64,000 nt of DNA. It comes from Lentzea jiangxiensis. Its GTDB lineage: Bacteria > Actinomycetota > Actinomycetes > Mycobacteriales > Pseudonocardiaceae. The stretch lies in the NCBI RefSeq assembly GCF_900104175.1, contig NZ_FNIX01000020.1:1-64000 (forward strand), read 5' to 3'. The position numbers and the translations under genes were made by a program. The notes under the pieces are model-generated. The model was not told the origin of the DNA and did not search any database. It saw nothing but the letters and a program-made list of their open reading frames with translations. This document shows, piece by piece, positions 1 to 10,096 of this stretch (positions are counted from its first letter, which is position 1; every line of letters starts with the position of its first letter).

Positions 1-1
1 C

Positions 2-295
2 GTCCTGACCGACAACGCCAAGAACTATCTGATCTCCCGCGACTTCGCCGCCGCCGTGGCCGCGATCGGCGCTCGGCACAAGACCATCAAGCCGCACTGT
101 CCCTGGCAGAACGGCAAAGTCGAGCGGTTCAACCGAACCCTGCAGACCGAGTGGGCCTACCGCCAGGTCTTCCTCGACAACCCCACCCGATCCGCAGCAC
201 TGGCGCCCTGGCTTGAGCACTACAACACTGAACGCAGTCACTCCGCACTCGACGGGCACCCACCCATCAGCCGCGTTCAGTCACCAACCTCATGA
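2..295 (+). mobile_element. IS481-like transposase, C-terminal part (5' end outside window)
   Basis: The reading frame is open from the left edge and stops at 293-295. The visible part is the end of an rve integrase core: DNAKNY holds the second Asp of the DDE triad, and NGKVERFNRTLQ holds the catalytic Glu. The tail NTERSHSALDGHPP is typical of IS481/IS3-type transposases. The stop lies 10 bp from the stop of the LysR gene on the other strand, so the right end of the element probably falls near 290-310. I could not define the terminal repeat because the left end is missing. Confidence 0.85.
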
Positions 296-305
296 CCAAG
301 TACAC

Positions 306-1145
306 CTAGCGCCGCAACTCGTCGAGGACGGCGCGGATCAGCGGGTGGTCCTCCGACCCGCGCCGCACCGCCGCCACCACCCGCCGCAACGGCGCCACTC
401 CGGCCACCGGCACCCCGCGCACGGCGTTGCGGGGAGCCAGCGCCACCCCGGCACCGGCGGCGACCAGGGCCTGGATGGCCCGGAAGTCGTCGGACACGTG
501 CCGGATCCGCGGCGCGAACCCGGCCTGCGCGCACGCCATCTCCACGACGTCCCGCAGCGGGTTCCCCGGCAGCGTCACCACCCAGTCCTCGTCGGCCAGC
601 GACGCGAGGTCCACCGGTCCGCGCGCGGCGTGCCCCGGCGGCAGCACCACGTCGAAGGGCTCGGTGTAGAGCGGGAACCGGGTGAAGCGCTCGGTGGTGC
701 GGTGCTCCTCGGTGATCGCCACGTCGATCTCGCCGTCCAGCAGCAACCGCACGCTCTCGTGCCCCTCGGCGTCGCGCACGGACAGTTCGATGGAGCGATG
801 CTTCAGCGCCGCCAACGCCGGTGCCACGACCTGCGTGATGGCCGAGGCGAACGCGGCGACCGCCACCCGGCCGGAGGTGCCCGACGCCAGGGCGTCCAAA
901 GTGGCCTGGGCCCGTTCCAGTTCGGCGGCGACGACGTGGGCGTGCGTGACGAGCAGGTCACCGGCCGGGGTGAGCGACACCCGGCGGCCCTTGCGCATCA
1001 GCAGCGGATGTCCCGCCTCGGACTCCAGGGCCGCGAGCTGCTGCGACACCGCCGACGGCGTGAGGTGCAGTGCGGCGGCCGCGGCCGTCACGGTGCCGTG
1101 GTCGGCGAGTGCGCGCAGCACGCGGAGCCGTCGTGGGTCGATCAC
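306..1145 (-). CDS. LysR-family transcriptional regulator
   Basis: A 279-residue protein with an N-terminal winged helix-turn-helix (about residues 3-62, including TAAAAALHLTPSAVSQQL) and a LysR substrate-binding domain from about residue 90. It is slightly shorter than the usual 290-310. Its GTG start overlaps the stop of the CU044_5270 gene by 4 bp (GTGA), so it is the last gene of the sigma factor / CU044_5270 / LysR unit. The C-terminus runs up against the insertion sequence end, so its last residues may have been changed by the insertion. The effector and targets are unknown. Confidence 0.9.
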   Translation of the reverse strand: MIDPRRLRVLRALADHGTVTAAAAALHLTPSAVSQQLAALESEAGHPLLMRKGRRVSLTPAGDLLVTHAHVVAAELERAQATLDALASGTSGRVAVAAFASAITQVVAPALAALKHRSIELSVRDAEGHESVRLLLDGEIDVAITEEHRTTERFTRFPLYTEPFDVVLPPGHAARGPVDLASLADEDWVVTLPGNPLRDVVEMACAQAGFAPRIRHVSDDFRAIQALVAAGAGVALAPRNAVRGVPVAGVAPLRRVVAAVRRGSEDHPLIRAVLDELRR

Positions 1146-2155
1146 CGCTCAATGATGGGGGACTCCACCTCGCCGTTCACGGGGACGTCCTGGGGCAGGA
1201 TCGGCTCGAAGTCCACCTGCTCCAGCAGGAGGTACTGCTCCTGCGAGATGGCCGTGCCCGCGGGCAGGCCGTGCTGCGGCGTGGTGATCACGTCCCGCTT
1301 GAGGATCGGCAGGCCGGTCTCCGGGTCGGCCACCAGCTGCGTCTCGACGCCGGTGAACTGGAACGTCGACGGCGCGGCGATCGCCACGCCGGTTCCCCTG
1401 CGCTCGTCGAGCACGGTCACGTCACCCAGGAACCGAGCCCCGTCGAGGGTCTTGAGCAGCTCGAACGCCGCCCGCCGCTGGTCGTCGCGCACGTTCGCGC
1501 TCATCAGCTCCATCGCGAGCGACCCGATCCGGTAGGCGTCCTTCCCGATGATGGTCTCCAGCGCCTTCCCCAACTCGCGCGGGTCGGCGGGCAACGAGTC
1601 GAGCGAGTCGAAACGCGCGTTGCTGTGCAGCGACATCTGGAACCCGGAGACGGCGGTCTTCTGCACGGCGGGCTTCATCGGGCCGATGCGCACCAGGTGG
1701 TCGCCGCCGACCTGCGGCACCGCCTCCGGCTTGCCCGCCGCCTCCCACTCGGTGCCGCGGTCGAGCGAGAACGGCGTCACCTCGCCGTCCTTCTGGATGA
1801 CCGCGATCTGCTGGTTCGCGGCGACCCACCGTTCGGTCCTGTGGTCGAAGGACACGGCGTACGGGTCCGCCGGATCACCGACGATCATCAACGACCACTG
1901 CCGCGTCAGCGCGTGCCACCACTTCGGCGGCGCTGCGGGCTGCACGGGCTGAGGGGGCGCGGGCATCAGCACGACGGCAAGCACGATCACGGCGGCGATG
2001 ACCACCAACGGAGCGAAGCGCCGCACGAACTGCTTTCTGGCCGGCCTCTCCCGCGGCAACGTGATGATGCGCGCGAGGTCGCTCTCCATCCGCTGCGGGT
2101 CGACCTCGGGCGTGGGCGGCTTGGCCTGCGCCAGGTCCTTCATGAGGTCTTCCAT
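1142..2155 (-). CDS. CU044_5270 family membrane protein
   Basis: A 337-residue protein starting MEDLMKDLAQ. A short cytoplasmic N-terminus (1-45) is followed by one transmembrane helix (about 48-68, VVIAAVIVLAVVLMP) and a large external domain. This is the architecture of the actinobacterial CU044_5270 family, which is nearly always encoded just downstream of an ECF sigma factor. The ATG at 2155 has GAGGGAG upstream and overlaps the end of the sigma gene by 16 bp, which implies translational coupling. The protein may act as a membrane-bound partner or anti-sigma-like sensor. That role is inferred from context, and I see no zinc-binding HxxxCxxC motif. Confidence 0.85.
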   Translation of the reverse strand: MEDLMKDLAQAKPPTPEVDPQRMESDLARIITLPRERPARKQFVRRFAPLVVIAAVIVLAVVLMPAPPQPVQPAAPPKWWHALTRQWSLMIVGDPADPYAVSFDHRTERWVAANQQIAVIQKDGEVTPFSLDRGTEWEAAGKPEAVPQVGGDHLVRIGPMKPAVQKTAVSGFQMSLHSNARFDSLDSLPADPRELGKALETIIGKDAYRIGSLAMELMSANVRDDQRRAAFELLKTLDGARFLGDVTVLDERRGTGVAIAAPSTFQFTGVETQLVADPETGLPILKRDVITTPQHGLPAGTAISQEQYLLLEQVDFEPILPQDVPVNGEVESPIIER

Positions 2156-2613
2156 GACTCCCTCGCACGGTCGAAGTTCGCTGACGAGAGAGCGGCCTGC
2201 AACCGTCGCCGGGCCCGGTGCAGGCGCACGAAGAACGTCGCCGTGGTGCACCCGAGCACCTGCGCGGCCTCGGCGGCGCCCAGTCCGTGCCACGCGATGA
2301 GCGTGAGCACCTCCTGGTCGGACTCGGAGAGGCTCGCGAGCGCCGCCCGCAGCTCGATGACCGCGAAGGCGTCGTCCGCGGGCAGGTCGGCGAGCTCGTA
2401 GTGCGTCGTCTGCCGGCGTGCCTCGCGCACCAGGTTGCGGGCGATGCCGATCAGCCACGGCAGCGCGTTCGACGGCATCCGGTCGAGCTTGCGCCAGGCG
2501 ATCGTGAAGGTCTCGCTCGTGATGTCCTCGGCGAGCCGCGACCCGGCGTGGCTCGCGGCGTAGGCGAGCACCCGCGGATAGCACTCGCGGTAGACAGCGG
2601 AGAAGTCCTCCAC
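2140..2613 (-). CDS. ECF RNA polymerase sigma factor
   Basis: A sigma-70 family ECF factor of 157 residues from the preferred GTG start. Region 2 is visible as VYRECYPRVLAYAASH...SETFTIAWRK, and region 4 as SDQEVLTLIAWHGLGAAEAAQVLG followed by FVRLHRARRRLQ. An upstream GTG at 2634 would add 7 residues, but the purine-rich AGAGGGAGGGG just before 2613 looks like the ribosome binding site, so 2613 is preferred. It is first in an operon with the CU044_5270 protein and LysR. No classical zinc anti-sigma factor is present. Confidence 0.9.
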   Translation of the reverse strand: MEDFSAVYRECYPRVLAYAASHAGSRLAEDITSETFTIAWRKLDRMPSNALPWLIGIARNLVREARRQTTHYELADLPADDAFAVIELRAALASLSESDQEVLTLIAWHGLGAAEAAQVLGCTTATFFVRLHRARRRLQAALSSANFDRARESWKTS

Positions 2614-2681
2614 GATCGCCCCCTCCCTCTTCACGAGGTAGTGCGCCGACCGTGCGAATTCTTACATCCCTGTGACCGGGG

Positions 2682-3860
2682 TCACATCTTGGCGCGAGCG
2701 GCGACGAACGCGTCGACCGCCCGGTTCACGTCCTCCGTCGTGTGCGCGGCCGACATCTGCGTCCGGATCCGCGCCTTGCCGTGCGGCACGACCGGGTACG
2801 AGAAGCCGATGACGTAGATGCCCTGCTCGAGCAGCAGGTCCGCCAGCCGCGCCGCCTCCGCCGCGTCGCCGATCATCACCGGGATGATCGGGTGCTCGCC
2901 CGGCAGCAGGTCGAAGCCCTCCTCCGTCATGCGCCGGCGGAACAGCTCGGTGTTGGAGCGCAGCTGCGTGAGCAGGTCGGACGAGGTGGACAGCATCTCC
3001 AGCGTCGCGATCGCCGCCGCGGTGATCGACGGCGCGAGGGAGTTCGAGAACAGGTACGGGCGTGAGCGCTGGCGCAGCAGCTCGACGATCTCCGCGCGGC
3101 CGGACGTGTAGCCGCCGGACGCACCGCCCAGCGCCTTGCCGAGGGTGCCGGTGACGATGTCTACGCGGTCCTGCACGCCGAAGAGCTCCGGGGTGCCGCG
3201 GCCGGTCGGGCCGGTGAAGCCGACGGCGTGCGAGTCGTCGACCATGACCAGCGCGTCGTAGCGCTCGGCCAGGTCGCAGATCTCGTCGAGCGGCGCGAGG
3301 TAGCCGTCCATCGAGAACACGCCGTCGGTCGCGATCATGCGGTAACGGGCGTCCGCAGCGTCCTTGAGCTGGCGCTCCAGGTCGTCCATGTCGCGGTTGC
3401 GGTACCGGTAGCGCTTCGCCTTCGAGAGGCGGACGCCGTCGATGATCGACGCGTGGTTCAGCTCGTCGGAGATGATCGCGTCCTCGGCGCCGAGCAGCGT
3501 CTCGAACAAACCGCCGTTGGCGTCGAAGCACGAGCTGTAGAGGATCGTGTCGTCGGTGCCGAGGAACTCGCTGAGCTTGCGCTCCAGTTCCTTGTGCGGC
3601 TCCTGGGTGCCGCAGATGAACCGCACCGACGCCATGCCGAAGCCCCAGTCGTCGAGAGCCTTCTTCGCGGCCTCGACTAGCTTCGGGTGGTCGGCGAGAC
3701 CGAGGTAGTTGTTGGCGCAGAAGTTCAGCACCTCGTCGCCGGAACCGACCCGGACGGCGGCGTTCTGCGGGGTGCCGATCACGCGCTCGGACTTGTAGAG
3801 CCCGGCCTCCCGGATCTCCCCGATCGTCTTGACCAGGTCGTTCTTCAGCTCGCCGTACAT
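2682..3860 (-). CDS. kbl: glycine C-acetyltransferase (2-amino-3-ketobutyrate CoA ligase)
   Basis: A 392-residue PLP-dependent alpha-oxoamine synthase. It converts 2-amino-3-ketobutyrate and CoA to glycine and acetyl-CoA, the second step of threonine degradation. The sequence shows the family signatures [28 protein letters not shown] and the PLP lysine in [14 protein letters not shown]. The length equals E. coli Kbl. The ATG at 3860 shares one base with the tdh stop codon (TGATG), so the two genes are translationally coupled. Confidence 0.97.
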   Translation of the reverse strand: MYGELKNDLVKTIGEIREAGLYKSERVIGTPQNAAVRVGSGDEVLNFCANNYLGLADHPKLVEAAKKALDDWGFGMASVRFICGTQEPHKELERKLSEFLGTDDTILYSSCFDANGGLFETLLGAEDAIISDELNHASIIDGVRLSKAKRYRYRNRDMDDLERQLKDAADARYRMIATDGVFSMDGYLAPLDEICDLAERYDALVMVDDSHAVGFTGPTGRGTPELFGVQDRVDIVTGTLGKALGGASGGYTSGRAEIVELLRQRSRPYLFSNSLAPSITAAAIATLEMLSTSSDLLTQLRSNTELFRRRMTEEGFDLLPGEHPIIPVMIGDAAEAARLADLLLEQGIYVIGFSYPVVPHGKARIRTQMSAAHTTEDVNRAVDAFVAARAKM

Positions 3861-4891
3861 CAGGCTCCCGTCCAGTCGAGGATGACCTTGCCGCACTTGC
3901 CTTCGCGCGCGGTGGCGAACGCCTCCGCGTGCCGCGTGTGGTCGTACCGGTGCGTGATCACCGGTGCGAGGTCGAGACCGCGCTGCAGCAGCACGGTCAT
4001 CGAGTACCAGGTCTCGAACATCTCGCGGCCGTAGATCCCCTTGATGTGCAGCATCTTCAGCACGACGCTGCTCCAGTCGACTCCGAACTCCTCCGCGGGC
4101 AGCCCCAGCATCGCGATGCGACCGCCGTGCGCCATGTTCGCGATCATGCTCTGGAGCGCCGACGGCTTCCCCGACATCTCCATGCCGACGTCGAAGCCCT
4201 CGGCCATGCCGAGTTCGGCCTGCGCCTGCTCGATCGTCTTCTCGGCGACGTTCACCGCGAGGTCGACGCCGACCTTGCGCGCGAGGTCGAGGCGGTGCTC
4301 GGAGACGTCGGTGATTACGACGTTGCGCGCGCCCGCGTGCTTGGCGACGGCGGCGGCCATGATGCCGATCGGCCCGGCGCCCGTGATGATCACGTCCTCG
4401 CCGATGACCGGGAAGCTCAGCGCGGTGTGCACGGCGTTGCCGAACGGGTCGAAGATCGCGGCCACGTCCAGGTCGACCTTCGTGCGGTGCACCCAGGCGT
4501 TCTGCTCGGGCAGCACGACGTACTGCGCGAACGCGCCGTTGGAGTGCACGCCCAGACCACGTGTGTTCGCGCAGAGGTGGCGGCGGCCGGCCTTGCAGTT
4601 GCGGCACGTCCCGCACACGAGGTGGCCCTCGCCGCTGACCAGGTCCCCGACCTTCACGCCGGTGACGGAGGCGCCGACCTCGACGACCTCGCCGACGAAC
4701 TCGTGCCCGAGGACCAGCGGCGCCTTGATGTTGGCCGCGGCCCAGTCGTCCCACGAGTCGATGTGCAGATCGGTGCCGCAGATGCCGGTGCGCAACACCC
4801 TGACCAGCACGTCCGCCGGTCCGGGGGTGGGGTCCGGGACGTCGGTCAGTTCGAGGCCAGGCCCAGCGGCGACCTTGACGAGAGCCTTCAT
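3860..4891 (-). CDS. tdh: L-threonine 3-dehydrogenase
   Basis: A 343-residue zinc-dependent medium-chain dehydrogenase. It oxidises L-threonine to 2-amino-3-ketobutyrate with NAD+. Catalytic zinc residues are in [10 protein letters not shown] and GHEFVGEV, the structural zinc Cys cluster is [15 protein letters not shown], and the Rossmann motif is [19 protein letters not shown]. The start MKALVKV is the conserved family start. It is coupled to kbl by a one-base overlap, forming the standard threonine-to-glycine plus acetyl-CoA pathway. Confidence 0.97.
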   Translation of the reverse strand: MKALVKVAAGPGLELTDVPDPTPGPADVLVRVLRTGICGTDLHIDSWDDWAAANIKAPLVLGHEFVGEVVEVGASVTGVKVGDLVSGEGHLVCGTCRNCKAGRRHLCANTRGLGVHSNGAFAQYVVLPEQNAWVHRTKVDLDVAAIFDPFGNAVHTALSFPVIGEDVIITGAGPIGIMAAAVAKHAGARNVVITDVSEHRLDLARKVGVDLAVNVAEKTIEQAQAELGMAEGFDVGMEMSGKPSALQSMIANMAHGGRIAMLGLPAEEFGVDWSSVVLKMLHIKGIYGREMFETWYSMTVLLQRGLDLAPVITHRYDHTRHAEAFATAREGKCGKVILDWTGA

Positions 4892-4928
4892 GCTCCGAAG
4901 TCTCACCCTTTGCTGCTTGTGCAGTCCA

Positions 4929-6383
4929 TCAGGACTTTCTGAAGTTCTTGTGCAGCTCGGCTTCATTGGCGATGTTGCGCACCATGCCGCCGAACACGAT
5001 GCCGTGAAAGGGGTAGACCGCCGCCCAGTAGAGGTGGCCGACGAGCCCTTTCGGGACGAACACGGCACGTTGGTGGTAAGTGGACCCGTGTCCCTCGTTG
5101 GCCGCCACTCGAAGCTCCAGCCAAGCCTTGCCGGGCACCTTCATCTCGGCCCGCAGCCGCAGCAACCGGCCGCGTTCGATCTCCTCGACCCGCCAGAAGT
5201 CGAGTGCCTCGCCGACGTGGAGGTGGTGCGGGTCCCGCCGCCCGCGCCGCAGCCCGACCCCGCCGACCAGCCGGTCCAGCCACCCCCGCACAGCCCAGGC
5301 CAGCGGGAACGAGTACCAGCCGCGCTCGCCGCCGATGCCCTCCACGACCTCCCACAACCGCTCGGGAGTGGCGTTGGTCCTCTTCTCGCGGTCGTCGGTG
5401 TAGACCGACCCGCCGGACCAGTCGGGGTCGGTCGGCAGCGGCTCGCTCGGCGCCCCCGGCGTCGACGCCCCCGACCAGCGCGTCTCCACGTCGGCGTCGC
5501 GAACCTTGTTCAACGCGAGCTCGACGGCCTCGACGTACCCGAGGTTCTCGCCGGGCAGCACCTCGCGGACGTCGTCCTCCCGGCACACCACCTCGTGCAC
5601 CAGCGACTCGATCAGCGGCTTCGCGATCGACCGGGGCACGGGCGTGACGACGTTGACCCAGTGCGACGACAGCCCTGGCGTCAGCAGCGGCACGGGCAGC
5701 ACCCGCCGCTTCGGCAACCCGGCGACCTCGGCGTAGCGCAGCATCATCTGCAGGTACGTCAGCACGTCCGGCCCGCCGATGTCGAACGTCCGGTTCTGGT
5801 CCTCGAGCGTCGTGGCCTGCACGAGGTACCGCAGCACGTCGCGCACGGCGATCGGCTGGATCCGGTTGTGCACCCACCGGGGTGTCACCATGACCGGCAA
5901 CCGCTCGGTCAGGTACCGCAGCATCTCGAAGCTCGCCGACCCCGACCCGATGATCATCGCGGCCTGCAGCACCACGGCCTGCACCGGCGAGCGCAGGAAG
6001 ACCTCGCCGACCTCCTTGCGGGACGCGAGGTGCGGCGACAGCTCCGTGCCCTCGGGGTGCAGCCCGCCCAGGTACACGATCCGCCGGACCCCCGCGCGCT
6101 CCGCGGCCCTCGCCGTGTTCTCCGCGGCCTTGCGGTCGGCGTCCGCGAAGTCCTTCGAGTGCAACGAGTGCACGAGGTAGTGCACGACCTCGACGTCCCG
6201 CATGGCCTCGTCGAGGTCGCCGAGCACGTCACCGCGCACGATCTCGACGTCAGCGGCCCACGGGACGTCGCGCAGCTTCTCGGGTGAACGCACGAGGCAG
6301 CGGACCTCGTGCCCCTCGGCCAGCAGCCGGGGCACGAGTCGTCCGCCGAGGTATCCGGTCGCGCCGGTCACGAGGCATCGCAT
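4929..6383 (-). CDS. SDR/NmrA-type NAD(P)-binding protein with C-terminal DUF2867-like domain
   Basis: A 484-residue protein. The N-terminal Rossmann domain has the glycine motif [12 protein letters not shown] at residues 5-16 and an extended-SDR/NmrA fold to about 300. The C-terminal region, about 330-484 ([22 protein letters not shown] onward), matches the DUF2867 domain found in YfcH/Rv-type epimerase-like proteins. HYLVHSL and [20 protein letters not shown] are typical of the family. The substrate is unknown. It is a single gene downstream of tdh on the same strand with a 37-bp gap, so it is probably independent. Confidence 0.85.
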   Translation of the reverse strand: MRCLVTGATGYLGGRLVPRLLAEGHEVRCLVRSPEKLRDVPWAADVEIVRGDVLGDLDEAMRDVEVVHYLVHSLHSKDFADADRKAAENTARAAERAGVRRIVYLGGLHPEGTELSPHLASRKEVGEVFLRSPVQAVVLQAAMIIGSGSASFEMLRYLTERLPVMVTPRWVHNRIQPIAVRDVLRYLVQATTLEDQNRTFDIGGPDVLTYLQMMLRYAEVAGLPKRRVLPVPLLTPGLSSHWVNVVTPVPRSIAKPLIESLVHEVVCREDDVREVLPGENLGYVEAVELALNKVRDADVETRWSGASTPGAPSEPLPTDPDWSGGSVYTDDREKRTNATPERLWEVVEGIGGERGWYSFPLAWAVRGWLDRLVGGVGLRRGRRDPHHLHVGEALDFWRVEEIERGRLLRLRAEMKVPGKAWLELRVAANEGHGSTYHQRAVFVPKGLVGHLYWAAVYPFHGIVFGGMVRNIANEAELHKNFRKS

Positions 6384-6419
6384 GCCCCGATCCTGCGGCT
6401 TGGGAAGTAGCCGTGCAGA

Positions 6420-6956
6420 TCAGCGCTTGCTGCGCTTGATCACCACGGTTCCCCCGCGCACCACGCCCTTGAGCTGGAAGTGCGGGTTCCCCACCGTGCT
6501 GCGCACCTTGTCCTTCACCTCACCCGCCGTGATCTCGACGGCGTCGACGTTGACCGAGGACCCGGCGGGCAACATCAGCTTCACCGTGCCGAGCGACACG
6601 TCCAGGTCGACGTTCACGACCGGCGGCACGTCGGCCGCGGTGAAGTCGAGGTTCGTGGTGCCGAGCGTGTTGCGGATGACGAGCTCCTGCGGCACGACCC
6701 AGTGCCCCTTGCGGGTCGTGGTGCTCATCGTGTTCTTCAGTTCCGTGCGCGCGTGGGCCAGTTCGTTGTTGACCATGCCGGGCAGGTCGACCAGCACGAC
6801 GTTCAGGTCGGCCCGGGTTTTCGCTGCCAGGGCGGTGTCCGTGCGGACGGTGAACTCGTCGAGCGTGATCATGCCGCGGCCCACCGCCTTGTTCAGCAGG
6901 CTGACGACGTGCTCGCGTTCCGCGTCGGACACGCGTAAGTCTCTGGGGTCTGTCAT
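6420..6956 (-). CDS. DUF1707 / LiaF-type C-terminal domain protein
   Basis: A 178-residue protein. The DUF1707 (SHOCT-like) domain is at about residues 5-57 (DLRVSDAEREHVVSLLNKAVGRGMITLDEF), followed by a beta-rich LiaF-like region (PPVVNVDLDVSLGTVKLMLPAG). It has no transmembrane segment. The ATG overlaps the response-regulator stop by 4 bp (ATGA), so it is the third gene of a kinase/regulator/DUF1707 operon. By analogy with LiaF-type modules it may modulate the two-component system in envelope-stress signalling. That role is inferred. Confidence 0.85.
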   Translation of the reverse strand: MTDPRDLRVSDAEREHVVSLLNKAVGRGMITLDEFTVRTDTALAAKTRADLNVVLVDLPGMVNNELAHARTELKNTMSTTTRKGHWVVPQELVIRNTLGTTNLDFTAADVPPVVNVDLDVSLGTVKLMLPAGSSVNVDAVEITAGEVKDKVRSTVGNPHFQLKGVVRGGTVVIKRSKR

Positions 6957-7615
6957 TTCTCTGCCTCCGGTTCGGCGTCGAGACCGTGCTCGATGGCATA
7001 ACGCGCCAGCTCCACCCGGTTGTGCAGTTGGAGTTTCCGCAAAGTCGACTGGACGTGGTTCTCGACCGTGCGGTGGGAGATCACCAGGCGGTTCGCGATC
7101 TGCCGGGCGGTCAGGCCCTTGGCCACGAGCCGCAGCACCTCGGTCTCCCGTTCGGTGAGCTGCGGCTTCTCCTCCGAGTCGTCCGGCGCGGCGGCCATGC
7201 GCCGGTACTCGCCCAGCACCAGGCCCGCGAGCCCCGCGGTGAACACGGCGTCCCCGGCGGCGGTGCGGGACACGGCCTCGACCAGTTCCTCCGAGGACGC
7301 GGACTTCACCAGGTAGCCGGACGCGCCGGCTTTCACGGCCTGCAGCACGTCGTCGTGCTCGCCGGACGCGGACAGCACCAGCACGCGCGTGTCCGGCAGC
7401 TCGCTGGTGATCATGGCGGTGGCGTCCACACCGGACAGCTCGCCGAGGTTGAGGTCCATCAGGACCACGTTCGGCCGCACCGCCTTCGCGATGCGCACCG
7501 CCGACGGCGCGTCGCCCGCGGTCGCCACGACCTCGAAGCCGCGCTCCTGCAGGTCGCGCGCCACGCCTTCGCGCCACATCGGGTGGTCGTCCACGACCAT
7601 CACCGAGACCGTCAC
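6953..7615 (-). CDS. LuxR/NarL-family response regulator
   Basis: A 220-residue protein from the GTG at 7615, starting VTVSVMVVDDHPMWREG. The receiver domain (1-120) carries the acidic pair DD and the phospho-acceptor Asp in VVLMDLNLGE. The C-terminal LuxR helix-turn-helix is at about 155-212 (LTERETEVLRLVAKGLTARQIA). A longer reading is open to 7651, but 7615 gives a GTGA overlap with the kinase stop and has a purine-rich site just upstream. It forms a cognate pair with the upstream kinase. Confidence 0.93.
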   Translation of the reverse strand: MTVSVMVVDDHPMWREGVARDLQERGFEVVATAGDAPSAVRIAKAVRPNVVLMDLNLGELSGVDATAMITSELPDTRVLVLSASGEHDDVLQAVKAGASGYLVKSASSEELVEAVSRTAAGDAVFTAGLAGLVLGEYRRMAAAPDDSEEKPQLTERETEVLRLVAKGLTARQIANRLVISHRTVENHVQSTLRKLQLHNRVELARYAIEHGLDAEPEAEK

Positions 7616-8772
7616 CTTGCCGCCCCCTTCCTGAACACCCGAACCTCCCACTCCGTGCCCTCCCCCGGCCCGGTCTGGAGCTCCAGCGTTCCGCCGAGCG
7701 ACTCCACCCGGCCTTTGATCGACTTCTCGATGCCCATCCTGCCTTCCGCGGCAGCGAGCGCGAGGCGGCCTTCCGGGATCCCCGGTCCATCGTCCCTGAC
7801 GCTCAGCACGATCTCCTCGCCGAGGTCTTCCAGCAGCACCCAGGCCCGCGTGTCCTCACCGCAGTGCTTGTCCACGTTGGACAGGGCCTCGCGCACGAGC
7901 GAGGTGAGCTCGCCCGCCGCGGCGGCCGCGAACATGACCTGCGTGGCGGGTGTCGACACCTGGATCCGCGGCGTGGCGAGGACCTGCAGACCGGGCCGCA
8001 GGTCGATCTCCCCATCCACTGTGGAGTCGACGGGAGCGGCGGCCACGAGGTTCCTCAGCGCGACTTCCTGCTCACCGGCCATCTGCGCCAGCTCGGCCGC
8101 CTCGCCGCCGACCTCCAGACCGCGCTTGCGCACGCGGGCGAGGACCTGCAGCACGCTGTCGTGGATCGAACGGGCAAGGCGCTCGCGTTCGGCCGTCGCG
8201 GCTTCGGCTCGCAACGCCTGCGCGAGGAGCACCGCGGACCGCCGTGCCGTGGCGGACGCCATGCCGACGACCATGCCGGCGCCCGCCAGCAGCACCACGT
8301 CCCGCAGCAGGTCGAGGCTCGGCACGCCCTTCGACAGGTAGGTGGAGAGACCGACCGCCAGCCCGCCCGCGAAGCCCGCGTACGGCCCGCCGAGCGCGCC
8401 CAGGGCGACCGCCGGAACGCACGCCCAGATCGTCGTGATGAGCGGGACGTTGAGCGTCAGCAGCTGGTGGTCGGACATGATCAACTGCGACAGCGACATG
8501 AGTCCGCAGGTCAGCCCCAGGTCGACGAGCACGAGCGGCCACCGCCTGCCCCACGTCGTGCTGTACGCGCGGCTGGTGAAGACGGACCACAGCGCCATCA
8601 CCCCGAGCGCGGTCCACGCGAGCCACGGCCGGCCGTACTCGGACTGGTTCGCGATGACGTTGGCCGCCGCGAAGAGGAATGTGACTATGCGTAGCGCGAT
8701 CGTGCCGCGCCACAGGGGCGTAGCCGGATCGTCGATCACCTTCATCACACGTTCGGCTGGCTCTTTGGGCAC
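7612..8772 (-). CDS. MacS-like sensor histidine kinase (NarL/DesK type)
   Basis: A 386-residue membrane kinase. About five to six hydrophobic segments lie between residues 25 and 180, followed by the HisKA_3 dimerisation box with the phospho-accepting His in ERERLARSIHDSVLQVLARV and a HATPase domain (LVREALSNVDKHCG; VRDDGPGIPEG). The overall layout resembles the actinobacterial MacS family of morphogenesis-linked kinases, but I cannot prove orthology. It is first in the operon, with its stop overlapping the regulator start. Confidence 0.9.
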   Translation of the reverse strand: MPKEPAERVMKVIDDPATPLWRGTIALRIVTFLFAAANVIANQSEYGRPWLAWTALGVMALWSVFTSRAYSTTWGRRWPLVLVDLGLTCGLMSLSQLIMSDHQLLTLNVPLITTIWACVPAVALGALGGPYAGFAGGLAVGLSTYLSKGVPSLDLLRDVVLLAGAGMVVGMASATARRSAVLLAQALRAEAATAERERLARSIHDSVLQVLARVRKRGLEVGGEAAELAQMAGEQEVALRNLVAAAPVDSTVDGEIDLRPGLQVLATPRIQVSTPATQVMFAAAAAGELTSLVREALSNVDKHCGEDTRAWVLLEDLGEEIVLSVRDDGPGIPEGRLALAAAEGRMGIEKSIKGRVESLGGTLELQTGPGEGTEWEVRVFRKGAAR

Positions 8773-8889
8773 GCTGTGCTCCTTTCGACCACCATCCTGC
8801 CGCGTGAACGTGGCGTAGCTAACCCCCAGGTGGCCGTCTTCTGCCGAACGGAGGAATGTGCGACGCTCTCCGGGTTCGGGGGGAGCGTG

Positions 8890-10092
8890 GTGCGGGTGCG
8901 CGATTGGCCGGTGTGGACTTTGCGACGGCCCGCGCTCTGCTACTGGCTGTTGATCGACGCGGCGGCCCTCGCCACGGTCACCTACGCGATCGTTTCCTCC
9001 GAAACGCCGTCACCCTCCGAAATCGCCAGGTTCGCCGCCATCGCGGGCACCGCGGGCGCGGTCGTCATCGGCAGCTCCATCTACAGCCACCACCTGGGCG
9101 AGACCGAACGCAACCCGTGGGCGGCGCACCTCTGCTACCTGACCGCGGGCATCCTGGCCCTGCCGCCGAACCTGATGGTGCTGCTGCTGTTCGGCCCGGC
9201 CCTGCACTGCCTGCTCGCCCAGCGCCCCGAGACCCACCGCTGGCTCTTCACCCTCAGCGCCACGGCCCTCGCCGTCTTCGCCACCCGCTACCTGCTCGGC
9301 TGGGTCGACCCGCACGCGAACCTGCTGTTCATGACCCTCGGCGCCAGCGCCCTGCTGATCCTGCGGGCGGCCCTGATCGCGTTCGGCCTGAAGCTGCGCA
9401 CCCCCGACGCGACCTTCGAGGAGAACGTCGGCGACCCCATCGACGCCGTACTCGGCATCGTCGCCGTGTCGATCGGTGGCCTGATGGGCTGCGTGGCGGA
9501 GTCGAACGCCGTCCACGTCCTGATCGCCGGCCCACCGCTCGCCCTGCTGGAACGAGCGGCCCAGCTCCCCCAGTGGCGCCGCTCGGCCCAGCGCGACGCC
9601 AAGACCGGCCTCGCCAACGCCGTCCACTGGGACAGCCGGGCCCGCTACGAACTCACCAAGGGCTCCACCCGCACGCGCCCGATGGCCGTGATGCTCCTGG
9701 ACCTCGACCACTTCAAGAGGGTCAACGACGAGGTGGGCCACCTGGCGGGTGACGCCGCCCTGGCCGCCATCTCGTTGCTGCTGCGCGGCACCGTCCGCCG
9801 GGGAGACCTGGTGGGCCGCTTCGGTGGCGAGGAGTTCGTGGTCCTGCTGCCCGACGCCACCCCGGACGAGGCCGAGTCGGTCGCCGAACGCGTGCGCAAG
9901 GCCGTGGCGGCCCTCCGCGTGCCCACGATGGCCACCGACGGCAAGCCGCGCGAGCTGCACGGCCTGACAGTCTCCATAGGAGTGTCGACGACGACGAGGT
10001 TCGGCTACGAGCTGCCGGACCTGCTCGTGGCCGCCGACGCCGCGTTGCTGGCGGCCAAGGCGTACGGCCGCAACCTCGTCTCGATGGCCTAG
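8890..10092 (+). CDS. membrane GGDEF-domain protein (probable diguanylate cyclase)
   Basis: The N-terminal half has about six to seven hydrophobic segments. The C-terminal GGDEF domain starts at RDAKTGLANAVHWDSRARYE. The signature RFGGEEFVVLLPD is intact, as is the metal/substrate motif MLLDLDHFKRVNDEVGHLAGD, so c-di-GMP synthesis is likely. There is no EAL domain. c-di-GMP controls development in filamentous actinomycetes. The start is uncertain: the frame is open from 8776, but GGGGGGAGC sits just before GTG codons at 8887/8890. It is divergent from the sensor-kinase operon and ends 4 bp from the stop of the convergent transporter. Confidence 0.9.
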   Translation: MRVRDWPVWTLRRPALCYWLLIDAAALATVTYAIVSSETPSPSEIARFAAIAGTAGAVVIGSSIYSHHLGETERNPWAAHLCYLTAGILALPPNLMVLLLFGPALHCLLAQRPETHRWLFTLSATALAVFATRYLLGWVDPHANLLFMTLGASALLILRAALIAFGLKLRTPDATFEENVGDPIDAVLGIVAVSIGGLMGCVAESNAVHVLIAGPPLALLERAAQLPQWRRSAQRDAKTGLANAVHWDSRARYELTKGSTRTRPMAVMLLDLDHFKRVNDEVGHLAGDAALAAISLLLRGTVRRGDLVGRFGGEEFVVLLPDATPDEAESVAERVRKAVAALRVPTMATDGKPRELHGLTVSIGVSTTTRFGYELPDLLVAADAALLAAKAYGRNLVSMA

Positions 10093-10096
10093 CGGC

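Noticed and set aside
6953-8772. Firm assignment of the kinase/regulator pair as MacRS
   Set aside because: Architecture is similar, but orthology cannot be shown without alignment, so no gene symbols were given.
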